Counted from the first letter of the stretch, positions 37,243 through 51,382 are shown. The stretch: DNA of 64,000 nucleotides from Saccharothrix tamanrassetensis (GCF_014203665.1 NZ_JACHJN010000009.1:1-64000); one strand, 5' to 3'. Notes: generated from the sequence alone by a model not told the origin. Made by a program: numbers and translations.

Positions 37243-37681
37243 GGTCGGACTCCCGTTGCTGAACGTCTGTGGTCGTCCCCGGCGGGTCCATGGGCGCGCG
37301 CAAAGAGCGCGCCTCGCAAGCGGAGACCGGTCCAGGGTACGCAGCCCCGGGGGCGGGACTCAAATCGGGGTGGCCGGTAGGGTGGCGCCGACCGCGTCCG
37401 GCGAGGTGCCGGGCAGGTAAAGCGCTTGCGACGACCTGCGTCTTGTGGCATGGCCCCGCGCCTTGTTAGCGTGCTGCCTTCGCGGGTTGCCGTGGGCCGA
37501 CGGAGTCTCGCCGCACGCACCGCCCCGGTGTTCGGAAAGCAACGAGGGGATCGCTGCGACCGACGCGCGTTCGTGCACAGTTGTGGATAACTCTGTGGAT
37601 GCCTCTATTCTCCGTGTCCACGTCGTGGCAGTCCCCGGGGGCGGGCCGCGGGGGAGTCACCGAGGGGAGGGGAGCGCGGAG
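37243..37681. promoter_or_regulatory. rpmH-dnaA intergenic region with DnaA boxes
   Basis: 439 bases between divergent rpmH and dnaA. It contains a consensus-type DnaA box TGTGGATAA (37582-37590) and a weaker TGTGGATGC (37594-37602), spaced for cooperative binding, consistent with autoregulation of dnaA or with being the second part of a bipartite origin. A candidate dnaA promoter is TTGTGG (37443-37448), an 18-base spacer and TAGCGT (37467-37472). No gene is seen in it. Confidence 0.7.
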
Positions 37682-39217
37682 GTGTCCGACCACCAGACCG
37701 ATCTGGGTCGAGTGTGGGAACAGGTCGTGCAGGAGCTGGCTGCCAGCACGTTGTCCCCGCAGCAACGCGCCTGGATGCGCGTGACCCGTCCCATCGGTCT
37801 GCTCGACGGAACCGCGCTGCTGGCCGCGCCGTCCGACTTCGCCAAGGAGGCGATCGAGCGCGCCCTGCGCGAGCCGATCACCGCGGCGCTGTCCCGCAGG
37901 CTGGGCCGCGCGGTGTCCCTGGCGGTGAAGGTCGACTCACCCGAACCGGTGAACGGTCCGCCGACCACGCCCATCCCCGTGCCGGCGGTGGCCGCGGTCG
38001 CGGTCGTCCCGAACGGCGTGCCGGAGCTGTCCCTCGTCGGCGAGGAGACGGACACCGACGAAGAGGTCGACGAGGAAGGTGACGCGCTCGCCGCCGTCAC
38101 CGAGATCTGGCCGACCTTCGGCGGCGGCGCGCCGAGCGGCACCCCGTTCACGCGACCCGCGAACCCCGCGTCGTCCCAGACGAGGCTGAACGAGAAGTAC
38201 AACTTCGACACCTTCGTGATCGGCGCGTCGAACCGCTTCGCCCACGCCGCCGCGGTAGCGGTCGCCGAGGCCCCGGCCCGCGCGTACAACCCGCTGTTCA
38301 TCTGGGGCGAGTCCGGTCTGGGCAAGACGCACCTGCTGCACGCGGTCGGGCACTACGCCCAGCGGCTGTTCCCCGGCATGCGGGTCCGGTACGTGTCGAC
38401 CGAAGAGTTCACCAACGACTTCATCAACTCCCTGCGCGACGACCGCAAGGTCGCGTTCCAGCGCCGCTACCGGGACATCGACGTGCTGCTCGTCGACGAC
38501 ATCCAGTTCCTGGAGGGCAAGGAAGGGACGCAGGAGGAGTTCTTCCACACGTTCAACACCCTGCACAACTCGAACAAGCAGATCGTGGTCTCCTCCGACC
38601 GGCCGCCCAAGCGGCTGGAGACGCTGGAGGACCGCCTGCGCACCCGGTTCGAGTGGGGCCTGATCACCGACATCCAGCCGCCCGAGCTGGAGACCCGCAT
38701 CGCGATCCTGCGGAAGAAGGCCGCCCAGGACCGCCTGGCGGCGCCCGCCGAGGTGCTGGAGTTCATCGCGGCCCGGATCGAGCGCAACATCCGCGAGCTG
38801 GAAGGCGCCCTCATCCGGGTGACGGCGTTCGCGTCGCTCAACCGCCAGCCGGTGGACGTGCAGCTGGCGGAGATAGTGCTGCGCGACCTGATCCCGGACT
38901 CGCACGCCCCGGAGATCACCGCCCCGACCATCATGGCGGTCACCGCGGAGTTCTTCAGCGTGAGCATCGACGACCTGTGCGGCCCCGGCAAGACGAAGGT
39001 GCTGGCCCAGGCCCGGCAGATCTCCATGTACCTGTGCCGGGAGCTGACGGACCTGTCGCTGCCCAAGATCGGGCAAACGTTTGGCGGCCGGGACCACACC
39101 ACGGTCATGCACGCGGACAAGAAGATCCGCAAGGAGATGGCCGAGCGCCGCCGGGTGTACGAACAGGTGCAGGAACTGACCTCGCGCATCAAGCAGCGGG
39201 CCCGCCACACCCCCTGA
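37682..39217 (+). CDS. dnaA: Chromosomal replication initiator DnaA
   Basis: 511-aa AAA+ initiator. Domain I (about 5-85), a variable acidic/Pro-rich domain II (about 90-165, with [12 protein letters not shown]), domain III with Walker A GESGLGKT (about 209-216) and Walker [12 protein letters not shown], and domain IV with the DnaA-box-reading helix [20 protein letters not shown]. The GTG start at 37682 follows GGGAGGGGAG and aligns with the usual DnaA N terminus; longer upstream frames are not needed. DnaA boxes lie both upstream and in the dnaA-dnaN spacer. Confidence 0.98.
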   Translation: MSDHQTDLGRVWEQVVQELAASTLSPQQRAWMRVTRPIGLLDGTALLAAPSDFAKEAIERALREPITAALSRRLGRAVSLAVKVDSPEPVNGPPTTPIPVPAVAAVAVVPNGVPELSLVGEETDTDEEVDEEGDALAAVTEIWPTFGGGAPSGTPFTRPANPASSQTRLNEKYNFDTFVIGASNRFAHAAAVAVAEAPARAYNPLFIWGESGLGKTHLLHAVGHYAQRLFPGMRVRYVSTEEFTNDFINSLRDDRKVAFQRRYRDIDVLLVDDIQFLEGKEGTQEEFFHTFNTLHNSNKQIVVSSDRPPKRLETLEDRLRTRFEWGLITDIQPPELETRIAILRKKAAQDRLAAPAEVLEFIAARIERNIRELEGALIRVTAFASLNRQPVDVQLAEIVLRDLIPDSHAPEITAPTIMAVTAEFFSVSIDDLCGPGKTKVLAQARQISMYLCRELTDLSLPKIGQTFGGRDHTTVMHADKKIRKEMAERRRVYEQVQELTSRIKQRARHTP

Positions 39218-40348
39218 GGCCCGCTCCGACCGACCTTCGGCTCAGATCGTCGGCCCGGTTCATCAGCCCGGTTCATCAGCCCGGTTACGTCCACGATCAC
39301 GGCCGGTTTGCCGTCGTCTCGTCGTCTCGTCGTCTCGGCGCGCCCTCCATCCGCGACCGCTCGGCTCGCGTTCCACGGGTGTCCCCGGCCCACGACGGCC
39401 CGGTCCGACTTCGGCCACCGTCCCCGCCCGCCACCGGCCGCCCGCCACCGGCCGCCCGCCACCGGCCGGCCCCACCTTCCCCACGCATCCCCCGCAGCCG
39501 ACCGCCTGGCCGGAACCCCCCGGCGGTCCCCGCGTGCCCGGCCGCACCCGGGCGCGGACTCGACGCCCGGGTGCGGCCGGCGACCGCACCCGGGCGCGCG
39601 GCGTCGTTCCCCCGGGGCGGGCGCGCCTGCCCCGGCCCGCCGACCGCCCGCCCGATCCGCCTCCCCCGGGTGACCGGTCGGTGTCCGGGCGCCCCCGCCG
39701 GGGGCCCGATCGCGGGTTCCGACCGCGCCGCCGGACGGTCCCCGACCTCGCCGGAACGCCCGCCGCCGGGCCCCGATCCAGGTTTCCCGGCCGGTATTCC
39801 AGGTAAATCAGGGGTGACGAGTTGTCCACAGGCCCGGCAAAAGCGCCGTTCGGGGGAGATCCAGGCCACGATCACCCTGTGCAGCACCCGGGTACAACTC
39901 GGCCCACACCCGGGGATGCACCCGGGGACAACTCGGCGGATCTGTGGACCGAACGGAGCACGCCGGTAGTTCTCCCCGGGGGCGGCGACTTGTCCCCGGG
40001 TGCCGACCCGTGTTCGTCCACACCTCCGCGCGGGCGATCACCTGCGAGAACGCCTGTTGTCCACACAATCCACAGCCCCTACTGCTGTTGCTGTTGTCTT
40101 CCCTTGAAGAGAAGAACAAAGAAAAAACAGGCGGGGGTCGGTCCCGGGGACAGCGCCCCGCCCCGGGTGGAACCCGGGTGTGGCCCCGAGGTGACGAAGC
40201 CCGCCCCGACGCTCTACGGTGGAGCCTCCGCGCCGAGGGTCGGAACCGTCGACAGCGATCCGGCGAGGGACGCGGCTCCCCGAACCCCCACCGCAACGCT
40301 TGCTGCTGTGGGTCATGCCGACTTGAGGAACTTGGGAAAGGACGCCTC
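39218..40348. other. oriC: Replication origin region oriC (dnaA-dnaN spacer)
   Basis: 1.13 kb without a gene. The left half (about 39230-39790) is very GC-rich and holds short tandem repeats (13-bp at 39253-39286, 8-bp GTCGTCTC x3 at 39313-39336, 14-bp x3 at 39427-39468). The right half holds the DnaA boxes: TTGTCCACA at 39822-39830 and 40057-40065; variants at 39923-39931, 39943-39951, 39990-39998, 40014-40022 and 40066-40074. An AT-rich stretch (about 40097-40130) then leads to dnaN. Location and box cluster identify oriC. Confidence 0.9.
40057..40130 (+). other. Basal unwinding element: DnaA boxes, GC cluster, DnaA-trios, AT-rich DUE
   Basis: In order: TTGTCCACA (40057-40065), CAATCCACA (40066-40074), GCCC, then six triplets CTA CTG CTG TTG CTG TTG (40079-40096), then an AT-rich purine tract to 40130. 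On the complementary strand every triplet has A in the middle, the defining base of DnaA-trios. This matches the box/GC-cluster/trio order described for bacterial basal origin unwinding systems. Confidence 0.65.
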
Positions 40349-41485
40349 ATGAAGATCCGCGTCGAGCGCGACGGCCTGGCCGACGCCGTCGCCTGGGTCG
40401 CGCGCAGCCTGCCGTCCCGGCCGTCGGTGCCGGTGCTCGGTGGGGTCCTGCTCGATGCCGGGGCGGAGGACGGGTCCGGTGAAGCGCTCACCGTCTCCGG
40501 GTTCGACTACGAGGTGTCCGCCCAGTGCGGCGTCCCGGCGACCATCGCGGACGGCGGCAAGGCCCTGGTCAGCGGCCGACTGCTGGCCGACATCACCAAG
40601 GCGCTGCCGAACCACCCGGTCGAGATCGCGGTGGACGGCTCCCGGATGACGATCAGCTGCGGCTCCGCGCGGTTCAGCCTGCCCACCATGCCGGTGGAGG
40701 ACTACCCGCAGCTGCCGTCCATGCCGCAGCTGATCGGCGAGCTGCCGGGCGAGGTGTTCGGCGAGGCCGTCTCCCAGGTCGCCGTCGCGGCGGGCCGGGA
40801 CGACACGCTGCCGATGCTGACCGGTGTCCGGCTGGAGATCGGCGAGGGCAAGCTGACACTGGTCGCGACCGACCGGTTCCGGCTGGCGATGCGGGAGTTC
40901 CCGTGGCAGCCGGACGAGTCGCTCGGCGAGGTCGCCGTGCTGGTGCCGGCCAAGACGCTCAACGACTCGGCGAAGACGCTCGGCGCGTCCGGCGCGAAGA
41001 TCGAGCTCTCGCTGGCCGCCAACGACGGGCTGCTCGGCCTGTCCGGCACCGGCCGCCGCACCACCACCCGGCTGCTCGACGCGGACTTCCCGAAGTACCG
41101 CCAGCTGCTGCCGACCGAGCACAGCGCCGCCGCGGTGATCGAGGTCGACTCGCTGGTGCAGGCGATCAAGCGGGTGTCGCTGGTCGCCGAGCGCGGCACG
41201 CAGGTCCGGCTGGAGTTCGTGGACGCGAGCCTGCGGCTGTCCGCCGGCGGCGACGACGAGGGCAGCGCGGAGGAAGAGCTGCCGGTCGACTACACCGGCG
41301 ACGCGGTCACCATCGCGTTCAACCCGACGTACCTCCTCGAAGGGCTCCAGGCGGTGCGCACCCCCCGGGCCCACCTGTCGTTCACCACGCCCAGCCGCCC
41401 GGCGCTGCTCAAGCCGGTGGACGAGGATGGCAACGTGGCGCCGGGCTACCTCTACCTGCTCATGCCCGTGCGCCTGCCCGGCTGA
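40349..41485 (+). CDS. dnaN: DNA polymerase III sliding clamp (beta subunit)
   Basis: 378-aa beta clamp with the three repeated clamp domains; [35 protein letters not shown] begins domain 1. Later blocks [35 protein letters not shown] and the C-terminal [16 protein letters not shown] are diagnostic. The ATG at 40349, after GGGAAAGGACG, is the family start; the longer upstream frame is oriC sequence. It is followed by gnd after 32 bases. Confidence 0.97.
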   Translation: MKIRVERDGLADAVAWVARSLPSRPSVPVLGGVLLDAGAEDGSGEALTVSGFDYEVSAQCGVPATIADGGKALVSGRLLADITKALPNHPVEIAVDGSRMTISCGSARFSLPTMPVEDYPQLPSMPQLIGELPGEVFGEAVSQVAVAAGRDDTLPMLTGVRLEIGEGKLTLVATDRFRLAMREFPWQPDESLGEVAVLVPAKTLNDSAKTLGASGAKIELSLAANDGLLGLSGTGRRTTTRLLDADFPKYRQLLPTEHSAAAVIEVDSLVQAIKRVSLVAERGTQVRLEFVDASLRLSAGGDDEGSAEEELPVDYTGDAVTIAFNPTYLLEGLQAVRTPRAHLSFTTPSRPALLKPVDEDGNVAPGYLYLLMPVRLPG

Positions 41486-41517
41486 CCAACCACCGAACCC
41501 CAGGGGAGACAACGACC

Positions 41518-42432
41518 GTGCAGCTTGGACTCGTCGGCCTCGGCAAGATGGGCTTCAACATGCGCGAGCGGATCCGCCGCGCAGGTCACGAGGTGGTCGG
41601 CTACGACCGCAACCCCGAGGTGACCGACGCCGACTCGCTCGCCGACCTGGTGGGCAGGCTCGAAGCGCCGCGCGTGGTGTGGGTGATGGTCCCGGCCGGT
41701 GACATCACCCGGCAGACCATCGCCGAGCTGGGCGAGCTGCTCAGCGCGGGCGACCTGGTCATCGACGGCGGCAACTCGCGCTACACCGACGACTCGAAGA
41801 ACGCGGAAGCCCTGGACGCCAAGGGGATCGCGTACGTCGACGCCGGCGTGTCCGGTGGCGTGTGGGGGCTGGAGAACGGCTACGGACTGATGGTCGGCGG
41901 CGAGGCCGAGCACGTCGAGCGGGCGATGCCGATCTTCGACGCGCTGCGGCCGGAGGGGCCGCGCGAGGAGGGCTTCGCGCACGCGGGCAAGGTCGGCGCG
42001 GGCCACTTCGCGAAGATGGTGCACAACGGCATCGAGTACGGCCTGATGCAGGCCTACGCGGAGGGCTTCGAGCTGCTGGAGGCCTCCAAGCTGGTGGAGA
42101 ACGTGCCGGCCACCATCAAGGCGTGGCAGCGCGGCACGGTGGTCCGGTCCTGGCTGCTGGACCTGCTGGTCCGCGCGCTGGACTCGGACCCGGAGCTGGA
42201 CGACCTGCGCGGCCACGTGGAGGACTCCGGCGAGGGCCGGTGGACCGTCGAGGAGGCGATCAACCACGCGGTGCCCGCGCCGGTGATCTCCGCCGCGCTG
42301 TTCGCCCGGTTCGCCTCCCGGCAGGACGACTCGCCCGCGATGCGCGCGGTCGCCGCGCTGCGCAACCAGTTCGGCGGCCACGCCGTGCAGGCTGCCGGTC
42401 CCACCTCCGGTTCCGGCTCCACGCAGAGCTGA
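41518..42432 (+). CDS. gnd: 6-phosphogluconate dehydrogenase (short, NAD-type)
   Basis: 304-aa decarboxylating 6-phosphogluconate dehydrogenase of the short GndA/YqeC type, about 170 residues shorter than the pentose-phosphate enzyme of enterobacteria. The N-terminal Rossmann motif is GLVGLGKMG (residues 3-11), the substrate loop DAGVSGGVWGLENGYGLMVGG and the catalytic K/N in GAGHFAKMVHNGIEYG. It converts 6-phosphogluconate to ribulose 5-phosphate. The start is GTG 41518 with GGGGAGA upstream. Position between dnaN and recF is typical of actinomycetes. Confidence 0.93.
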   Translation: MQLGLVGLGKMGFNMRERIRRAGHEVVGYDRNPEVTDADSLADLVGRLEAPRVVWVMVPAGDITRQTIAELGELLSAGDLVIDGGNSRYTDDSKNAEALDAKGIAYVDAGVSGGVWGLENGYGLMVGGEAEHVERAMPIFDALRPEGPREEGFAHAGKVGAGHFAKMVHNGIEYGLMQAYAEGFELLEASKLVENVPATIKAWQRGTVVRSWLLDLLVRALDSDPELDDLRGHVEDSGEGRWTVEEAINHAVPAPVISAALFARFASRQDDSPAMRAVAALRNQFGGHAVQAAGPTSGSGSTQS

Positions 42433-42435
42433 GCG

Positions 42436-43551
42436 TTGTACGTCCGGCACCTGCAAGTCGCGGACTTCAGGTCGTGGGAACAGGCGGACCTGGCGTTCGA
42501 GCCGGGGGTGAGCGTGCTGGTCGGGCGCAACGGCCAGGGCAAGACGAACCTGGTCGAGGCGCTGGGCTACGTGGCCACCCTCGGCTCGCACCGGGTCGCC
42601 ACGGACGCGCCGCTGATCCGGCACGGCTCGGCGCGCGCGGTGGTGCGGGCGGCGGTGGTCAACGAGGGCCGCGAGCTGCTGGTGGAGCTGGAGATCACCG
42701 CGGGCAAGGCGAACCGGGCGCGGATCAACCGCGGTCCGGTGCCGCGCCCCAGGGACGTGCTGGGGATCCTCCGCACGGTGCTGTTCGCGCCGGAGGACCT
42801 GGCGCTGGTGCGGGGTGACCCGGGCGAGCGGCGCAGGTTCCTGGACGAGCTGCTGACCAGCCGGTCGCCTCGGTACGCCGGTGTGCGCGGCGACTACGAC
42901 CGGGTGCTCAAGCAGCGCGGCGCGCTGTTGAAGAGCATCCGGTCGGTGCGGTCGGCCGACCTGGGCACGCTCGACGTGTGGGACGGGCACCTGGCCCGGC
43001 TCGGCGCGGAGCTGCTGGCGGGCCGGCTGGAACTGGCGGCGGACATCGCGCCGCACGTGGCCCGGTCGTACGCGGAGGTGGCGCCGGAGTCGCGGCCCGC
43101 CCGGATCGCGTACCGGTCGAGCCTGGGCGATGCTTTCCCGGGCACGCACGACCGGGAGCCGCTGGAGGAGGCGTTGCTGGCGGAGTTGCAGCGGGTGCGC
43201 GGGCAGGAGATCGAGCGGGGCGTGTGCCTGGTCGGTCCGCACCGCGACGACCTCGACCTGGTGCTCGGCGACCTGCCGACGAAGGGCTACGCCAGTCACG
43301 GAGAGTCATGGTCGTTCGCCTTGGCGCTGCGCCTGGGCGGGTACCAGATGCTGCGCGCCGAGGGGGCGGAACCGGTGCTCGTGCTGGACGACGTGTTCGC
43401 CGAGCTCGACCGCGGCCGGCGCCGGCAGCTGGCGCAGGTGGCGGCCGCGGCGGAGCAGGTGTTGATCACCGCGGCGGTCGCGGAGGACGTGCCGGAGGAG
43501 CTCGACGGAGCCCGGTTCGAGGTTCGCCACGGGGAGGTGCACCGTGCCTGA
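42436..43551 (+). CDS. recF: DNA replication and repair ATPase RecF
   Basis: 371-aa SMC-like ATPase that helps load RecA at gaps. The N terminus [43 protein letters not shown] contains Walker A GRNGQGKT; the middle has the RRRFLDELL region; the C terminus has [25 protein letters not shown] and the Walker [13 protein letters not shown]. The start is TTG 42436, three bases after gnd; there is no in-frame ATG near. It overlaps dciA by 8 bases. Confidence 0.96.
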   Translation: MYVRHLQVADFRSWEQADLAFEPGVSVLVGRNGQGKTNLVEALGYVATLGSHRVATDAPLIRHGSARAVVRAAVVNEGRELLVELEITAGKANRARINRGPVPRPRDVLGILRTVLFAPEDLALVRGDPGERRRFLDELLTSRSPRYAGVRGDYDRVLKQRGALLKSIRSVRSADLGTLDVWDGHLARLGAELLAGRLELAADIAPHVARSYAEVAPESRPARIAYRSSLGDAFPGTHDREPLEEALLAELQRVRGQEIERGVCLVGPHRDDLDLVLGDLPTKGYASHGESWSFALALRLGGYQMLRAEGAEPVLVLDDVFAELDRGRRRQLAQVAAAAEQVLITAAVAEDVPEELDGARFEVRHGEVHRA

Positions 43552-44170
43552 CGAGCTAGGCCAAAAGGGTGTGACACGCGGCACAACTGGGGACAACCCT
43601 GTGGATGGTGTGGATAACTCGGCCACCGATCGGCACATATCCACACCTGAAGTCGCTCAAGAGGGTGGATTGAAGGGATCGGACCTCGCTCGGGCTGCCC
43701 TGGAGGCCGCTCGGGCGTCCGCGAAGGAACGCGGTTCACGGGTCGTCCGCAAGGGTGTGCAAGGTGCCGGGGTGCGCCGCCGGCGGCGTCGCTGGTCGGG
43801 GCCGGGACCGGACGACCGCGACCCCCAGCCGCTGGGTCGGGTGGCCTCCCGGATCGCCGCCGACCGGGGTTGGACGGAACGGCTGGCGGGCGGACAGGTG
43901 TTCGCGCGGTGGGGAAAACTGGTCGGAGAGGACGTGGCCGAGCACGCGCAACCGGTTGCGTTCAGTGACGGTGAGTTGACCGTCCAGGCCGACTCCACGG
44001 CGTGGGCCACCCAGTTGAGGCTGTTGCAGCGGGAGCTGCTCAAGCGCATCGCGGCGGGCGTCGGGGTCGGCGTGGTGCGCAGGTTGAAGGTGCAGGGCCC
44101 GGCGGCGCCCAGCTGGCGCTACGGCCCCAGGCACGTCCCCGGCCGCGGACCACGTGACACCTACGGGTGA
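43544..44170 (+). CDS. dciA: DciA-like helicase loader (DUF721)
   Basis: 208-aa DUF721 protein. DciA is the ancestral loader/partner of replicative helicase DnaB. The N-terminal ~45 residues are polar and poorly conserved, followed by a basic helical stretch and the core about residues 90-185 ([63 protein letters not shown]). The start is GTG 43544, within recF. The N-terminal coding region contains a cluster of DnaA boxes (43588-43645). It is followed by the gyrB promoter region. Confidence 0.93.
   Translation: MPDELGQKGVTRGTTGDNPVDGVDNSATDRHISTPEVAQEGGLKGSDLARAALEAARASAKERGSRVVRKGVQGAGVRRRRRRWSGPGPDDRDPQPLGRVASRIAADRGWTERLAGGQVFARWGKLVGEDVAEHAQPVAFSDGELTVQADSTAWATQLRLLQRELLKRIAAGVGVGVVRRLKVQGPAAPSWRYGPRHVPGRGPRDTYG
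43588..43645. promoter_or_regulatory. DnaA-box cluster inside dciA
   Basis: TGGGGACAA (43588-43596), TGTGGATGG (43600-43608), TGTGGATAA (43609-43617, perfect) and ATATCCACA (43637-43645) occur within 58 bases. They lie in the poorly conserved N-terminal coding part of dciA, about 3.2 kb right of oriC. Confidence 0.7.
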
Positions 44171-44327
44171 GCCGCGCCAGGGCGTCAGCGGCGATTCTGT
44201 GGCCCGATGAGCGTCCACCAGCCGATTCGCACCCCTTGAACCGCCGGCCGGCCCCGGCTCCTTCACTTCCGGCCGTCTGTGAGCAAGCCAGAGGTGTCCT
44301 TGATGGGTTTCTGGACGTCCCGCCCAG

Positions 44328-46379
<2,052 letters not shown>

Positions 46380-46428
46380 GTCCGGCCCCGCTGCCCGTAG
46401 CCCGCCGCAGGAGAAGGAAAGAAGAATC

Positions 46429-48945
<2,517 letters not shown>

Positions 48946-48970
48946 CGCAACGAGAGGTTGAGGACTGCTC

Positions 48971-49765
48971 GTGACTTCACCCGAGAAGCCAGAGGACAAG
49001 ACCACGGTGATCACCCGGCCCGGCGCCGAGGCGACACCCGAGCAGCCGGCGGCGCAGACCTCGTCGGGTGCCGACGCGGTCGACGGGCAGGACGCGCCCG
49101 CCGCGCCGCCGCCCTGGCAACGGGTGACCAGTGACGCGCAGTACGGCGAGGCGCGCCAGGTGGGGCCGGGCGACCCGGCCCCCGAGCAGCCGGCGGCGGA
49201 GGGCGGGTCGCAGCCCGCGTACCCGGCCTCCGACCCGGACACGGTGGCGGTGGCCCGCCCGGCGATCACCGGGACGGCCGCCCGCCAGGCGGCGGACCAG
49301 GCCGGGTCGGGTCAGGCGGGCTCGGCGCGCACCTCGGTGAACCTGGGTGCCGCGAACGGCCGGCCGGCGGCGTCCGGGTCGGCGTCGCGGCGACCGGGTC
49401 GGGGACCGCGCCGGGCGAGCCTCCAGGTCAAGCGGGTCGACCCGTGGTCGGTGCTGAAGCTGGCGCTGGTGCTGAGCGTGGCGCTGTTCTTCGTGTGGCT
49501 GGTCGCGGTCGGCGTGCTGTACGGGGTGCTGAACGGCATGGGCGTGTGGGACAAGATCAACAACACCGCCAACGACCTGTTGCAGGGCAACGAGTCGTCC
49601 GGTGACCCGTTGATCAGCGCCGGGCGCGTGTTCGGCGTCGCGGCGATCGTGGGGGCGGTGAACATCGTGCTGTTCACGGCGTTGGCGACGGTCGGCGCGT
49701 TCGTCTACAACGTGTCGGCGGACCTCGCGGGCGGCCTGGAAGTGACCCTGTCCGAGCGCGAGTGA
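48971..49765 (+). CDS. DUF3566 membrane protein (Rv0007-like)
   Basis: 264-aa protein. A long Pro/Ala/Gly-rich cytoplasmic N terminus (about 1-150) is followed by the DUF3566 domain, which starts at LQVKRVDPWSVLKLALVLSVALFFVWLVAVGVLYGVL with two transmembrane helices, the second near residues 215-245. It corresponds by position to Rv0007 downstream of gyrA. The function is unknown. The start is GTG 48971. The tRNA-Ile gene follows 76 bases after its stop. Confidence 0.88.
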   Translation: MTSPEKPEDKTTVITRPGAEATPEQPAAQTSSGADAVDGQDAPAAPPPWQRVTSDAQYGEARQVGPGDPAPEQPAAEGGSQPAYPASDPDTVAVARPAITGTAARQAADQAGSGQAGSARTSVNLGAANGRPAASGSASRRPGRGPRRASLQVKRVDPWSVLKLALVLSVALFFVWLVAVGVLYGVLNGMGVWDKINNTANDLLQGNESSGDPLISAGRVFGVAAIVGAVNIVLFTALATVGAFVYNVSADLAGGLEVTLSERE

Positions 49766-49840
49766 CGGGGGAGTGGATCAAGACCCCCCTGATTTGGGGC
49801 CACGACAGAGCTTCGTGTACTGTTGCCGTCGTTGCCCCGA

Positions 49841-49914
49841 GGGCCTATAGCTCAGGCGGTTAGAGCGCTTCACTGATAATGAAGAGGTCGGAGGTTCAAG
49901 TCCTCCTAGGCCCA
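49841..49914 (+). tRNA. tRNA-Ile (GAT)
   Basis: A 74-base cloverleaf. The acceptor GGGCCTA pairs with TAGGCCC, the D arm is GCTC/GAGC, the anticodon arm CTTCA/TGAAG holds loop CTGATAA with anticodon GAT, and the T arm GGAGG/CCTCC has TTCAAGT. The discriminator is A; CCA is not encoded. The tRNA-Ile/tRNA-Ala pair after gyrA is conserved in actinobacteria. Confidence 0.97.
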
Positions 49915-49949
49915 CCGGATGTTTCGCAGGATTGCAGAGGGGAACTGCT

Positions 49950-50069
49950 GTGAAGAAGATCATCGCACTTGTCGCCGTCGCCGGTGCGGTCCTGTTCTTC
50001 GTCAAGCGCAACCGCTCGGCCAAGGCCGACGCGGACCTGTGGCGCGAGGCCACCGCTCCGACCGACTGA
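49950..50069 (+). CDS. DLW-39 family small protein
   Basis: 39-aa protein, the length for which the family is named. The N-terminal hydrophobic helix KKIIALVAVAGAVLFFV is followed by KRNRSAKADADLWREATAPTD, whose DLWREAT is the family hallmark. GAGGGGAAC lies before the GTG at 49950. It sits between the two tRNA genes, as is usual for this family in actinobacteria. Predicted single-pass membrane peptide of unknown function. Confidence 0.92.
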   Translation: MKKIIALVAVAGAVLFFVKRNRSAKADADLWREATAPTD

Positions 50070-50105
50070 ACCCGCGAGGGCGGTTCGGCTGCCGCCCCTC
50101 GTGAG

Positions 50106-50178
50106 GGGGACGTAGCTCAATTGGCAGAGCACCGCCTTTGCAAGGCGGGGGTTAGGGGTTCGATTCCCCTCGTCTCCA
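50106..50178 (+). tRNA. tRNA-Ala (TGC)
   Basis: A 73-base cloverleaf. The acceptor GGGGACG/CGTCTCC contains the G3-U70 wobble that identifies tRNA-Ala. The anticodon arm CCGCC/GGCGG holds loop TTTGCAA with anticodon TGC. The T arm is AGGGG/CCCCT with TTCGATT. Discriminator A; no encoded CCA. Confidence 0.97.
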
Positions 50179-50302
50179 CGCGCTTTGAGCGAGGTATGTC
50201 CGCGGACTGAGCGGACCTGCCTCGCTCGTTGTGTTTCCGGGGGGTCGCCACCCCCCGGTCCAGCCGGCGGGCTCCGGCTCCCGGACACCCAGGAGGTCGG
50301 CT

Positions 50303-50896
50303 GTGGCCGGTTCGGTGACGTGCGGCATCGGGGTGTCGGTCGACGGGTTCGTCGCCGGGCCGAACCAGAGCGCGGACGATCCGCTCGGCGAGGGCGGCGA
50401 GCAGCTGCACCGCTGGATGTTCGAGCAGGCCGACCAGCACGCCGCCGAGATCGAGGCGCTCGTGTCGGCGGGCGCGTACATCATGGGGCGCAACATGTTC
50501 GGCCCCGGTCGCGGGGAGTGGGACGAGTCCTGGCGCGGCTGGTGGGGCGACGAGCCGCCGTACCACGCGCCGGTGTTCGTGCTGACCCACCACCCGCGCG
50601 AGTCGGTGGAGATGCGGGGCGGGACGACGTTCCACTTCGTCACCGAGGGGATCGGACGGGCTTTGGAACGGGCGCGGGCGGCGGCGGGCGACGAGCACGT
50701 CGCCATCGCGGGTGGCGCGTCCGTGGTGAACCAGTACCTGGCCGCCGGGCTGGTGGACGAACTGTGGCTGCACATCGCGCCGGTCGTCCTGGGATCCGGT
50801 GAGCGGCTGTTCGAAGGGGTCGGGTCACCGACCCTGGAGCCGGTGGAGGTGCGCACCACCGACCTGGTCACCCACGTCCGCTACCGGGTGTCCTAG
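50303..50896 (+). CDS. Dihydrofolate reductase (RibD C-terminal) family protein
   Basis: 197-aa NADPH-binding reductase of the RibD-C/DHFR-like family. CGIGVSVDGFVAGPNQS is the typical N terminus, GAYIMGRNMFG the substrate loop, VAIAGGASVVNQYLAAGLVDELWLHIAPVVLGSGERLF the C-terminal half. Such proteins are common in actinomycetes and not usually true folate or riboflavin enzymes; the substrate is unknown. The GTG at 50303 has a perfect AGGAGG six bases upstream. A hairpin follows the stop before the convergent doxX gene. Confidence 0.88.
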   Translation: MAGSVTCGIGVSVDGFVAGPNQSADDPLGEGGEQLHRWMFEQADQHAAEIEALVSAGAYIMGRNMFGPGRGEWDESWRGWWGDEPPYHAPVFVLTHHPRESVEMRGGTTFHFVTEGIGRALERARAAAGDEHVAIAGGASVVNQYLAAGLVDELWLHIAPVVLGSGERLFEGVGSPTLEPVEVRTTDLVTHVRYRVS

Positions 50897-50915
50897 GACG
50901 GGGCACAGCGCGCGG

Positions 50916-50948
50916 CGGCCCGTGCTCCCCGGCGGGGAACACGGGCCG
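50916..50948. terminator. Bidirectional terminator hairpin between DHFR-like and doxX genes
   Basis: CGGCCCGTG (50916-50924) pairs with CACGGGCCG (50940-50948), with an inner TCCCC/GGGGA pairing in the loop. It is in the 60-base spacer between convergent genes. Confidence 0.6.
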
Positions 50949-50956
50949 ACCGGTCA

Positions 50957-51382
50957 CTACGCGCTGGCCAGCGAGGACGACGTGTGCTGCTGCCTGCGCG
51001 AGGCGATCACCCGGTCGAGCGCGAACGCACCCGGACCGGTGAACACCAGGAGCAGGAACACCCACGCGTACACCGCGGCGAGCTCCCCGTGGTTCTGGAT
51101 CGGCAGCAGCCCTTCCGGCTGGTGCACCACGAAGTACGCGTACGCCATCGCACCCGACGAGATCAGTGCGGCGACGCGCGTCCCCAGGCCGACGACGATC
51201 AACGCGCCGCCGACGAGTTCGATCAGCCCGGCCGGACCCGCCGGCCAGGACGTGATGGACACCGCACCCTTGGCACCCAGAACTCCGAACAGCTTCTGGG
51301 CCCCGTGACACACGAACAACACGCCGACGACGATCCGGAACAGCGCTAGAGCGTGATCACGACCGCGGTCTAAGACGTTCAT
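50957..51382 (-). CDS. DoxX-family membrane protein
   Basis: 141-aa protein with four hydrophobic segments. DHALALFRIVVGVLFVCHGAQKLFG is the typical DoxX first helix, followed by PAGLIELVGGALIVVGLGTRVAALISSGAMAYAYFVVHQP and a final helix FLLLVFTGPGAFALDR. DoxX proteins are quinone-associated or redox-stress membrane proteins in mycobacteria. The start is ATG 51382. It is convergent with the DHFR-like gene. Confidence 0.9.
   Translation of the reverse strand: MNVLDRGRDHALALFRIVVGVLFVCHGAQKLFGVLGAKGAVSITSWPAGPAGLIELVGGALIVVGLGTRVAALISSGAMAYAYFVVHQPEGLLPIQNHGELAAVYAWVFLLLVFTGPGAFALDRVIASRRQQHTSSSLASA

Noticed and set aside
37445..37681. Extended dnaA start at 37445
   Set aside because: The extra 79 codons contain DnaA boxes and promoter-like sequence and do not resemble a DnaA N terminus; GTG 37682 aligns with the family and has a ribosome binding site.
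39944..40348. Longer dnaN frame and other frames inside 39218-40348
   Set aside because: These cover oriC boxes and repeats; the conserved clamp N terminus starts at 40349.
49841..50178. tRNA genes as attachment sites for an integrated element
   Set aside because: No integrase, no duplicated tRNA 3' end and conserved neighbours on both sides; nothing inserted.
51345..51360. Third copy of the structured repeat suggested by CGTGATCACG near doxX
   Set aside because: Neither the outer stem, the inner arms nor the TCGATCG half of the loop is present; an isolated palindromic word. The same applies to GGTGATCAC at about 31279.
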